64,000 nucleotides of DNA from Aradus depressus. Taxonomy: Eukaryota; Arthropoda; Insecta; Hemiptera; Aradidae. Location of the stretch: the NCBI GenBank assembly GCA_963662175.1, contig OY759219.1, forward strand, positions 48,290,675-48,354,674. Reading direction: 5' to 3'. A program made the position numbers and the translations under genes. Below are positions 63,640 to 64,000 of this stretch, in pieces; the first letter of the stretch is position 1, and the number at the start of each line of letters is the position of its first letter. The notes under the pieces are model-generated. The model was not told the DNA's origin, did no database searches, and saw only the letters and a program-made list of their open reading frames with translations.

Positions 63640-64000
63640 GTAACCTATCTGTAGTACTTCACAACGTACCTCCTCGACCCAGTGGGTGTCGTCCATCAGG
63701 ATGGCACCGACAAGTGCAAACGATACCTGCAAAATTAGTGTTCCGTGCCATCAGCCCCCACTTAAATTAAACGTAAGAAGAAAAGTTGTTCCTTACATCG
63801 TGAGAAATATTTTTTGTCGAACATTTTTTCTCTAAAAGCAATCGTTCAGCAGTTGTAAAGAATAAACAAATAAATTATTTATAACAATTGATCGCGCTAG
63901 AATTTTTCAATCCTGATAATTTTGGCTCAATCTACTCCTAATTCTCAATGTTCATGATTTTTTCAGATTTTTCTGAGCGATCCTTTTGGTGATAAGGGTG
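63640..64000 (+). other. Reductase intron 3 (partial) with an exon 3 fragment
   Basis: At about 63678-63712 the sequence GACCCAGTGGGTGTCGTCCA...GATGGCACCGACAA repeats exon 3 bases 63535-63570 with a few changes. The rest is AT-rich intron. The window ends before the next exon. Confidence 0.7.

Overview
The window is animal nuclear DNA, most likely from an insect (possibly hemipteran; the order is a guess). Genes carry short GT-AG-spliced exons with recognisable metazoan orthologues, and most of the rest is arthropod-style transposon debris: Tc1-like, piggyBac-like, Helitron-like, two LINE types, a Ty3/gypsy LTR element, tRNA-derived SINEs and many minisatellites.

Three host genes were assembled by eye from splice sites and reading-frame phase. 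(1) The last two coding exons of an RBM19/MRD1-type rRNA-processing protein lie on + at 1676-2570. (2) A complete XRCC1 homologue lies on - from 26613 down to 4714. Its ten exons sum to 1,749 nt, close in phase at every junction, and encode 582 residues with an N-terminal domain and two BRCT domains. (3) The first three coding exons of an aldo-keto reductase lie on + at 39049, 60819 and 63436; the rest is beyond the right edge. RBM19 and XRCC1 are convergent, and XRCC1 and the reductase are divergent.

Layout: 1-531 Tc1-like remnant; 1676-2570 RBM19 3' end; 4714-26613 XRCC1, whose last intron (11.9 kb) holds SINEs, two ten-copy minisatellites and a nested stack (a 5.06-kb LINE inside a Helitron-like element inside a palindrome); 27866-28897 a 43-bp two-variant satellite; 29181-30876 a dead piggyBac transposase; 32111-32453 a full SINE with target duplication; 33497-34041 a 92-bp satellite; 35105-38242 a broken RTE-type LINE with a 14-bp target duplication; 39049-63639 the reductase. 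Reductase intron 1 (21.7 kb) is filled by a head-to-tail Helitron-like array with internal satellites (39576-55340) and a gypsy element (55619-60052) inserted in a 57-bp minisatellite. Intron 2 holds a 30-bp minisatellite, a long inverted repeat and a 63-bp repeat that reaches the exon 3 acceptor.

I see no operon-like or cassette-like multi-gene system. The most unusual material is structural: a SINE whose tRNA-like A-box half is tandemly amplified ten times, a SINE hairpin that keeps its pairing while its sequence changes, Helitron-like units joined end to end with internal higher-order repeats, and long C/G homopolymers that interrupt transposon genes without shifting frame.
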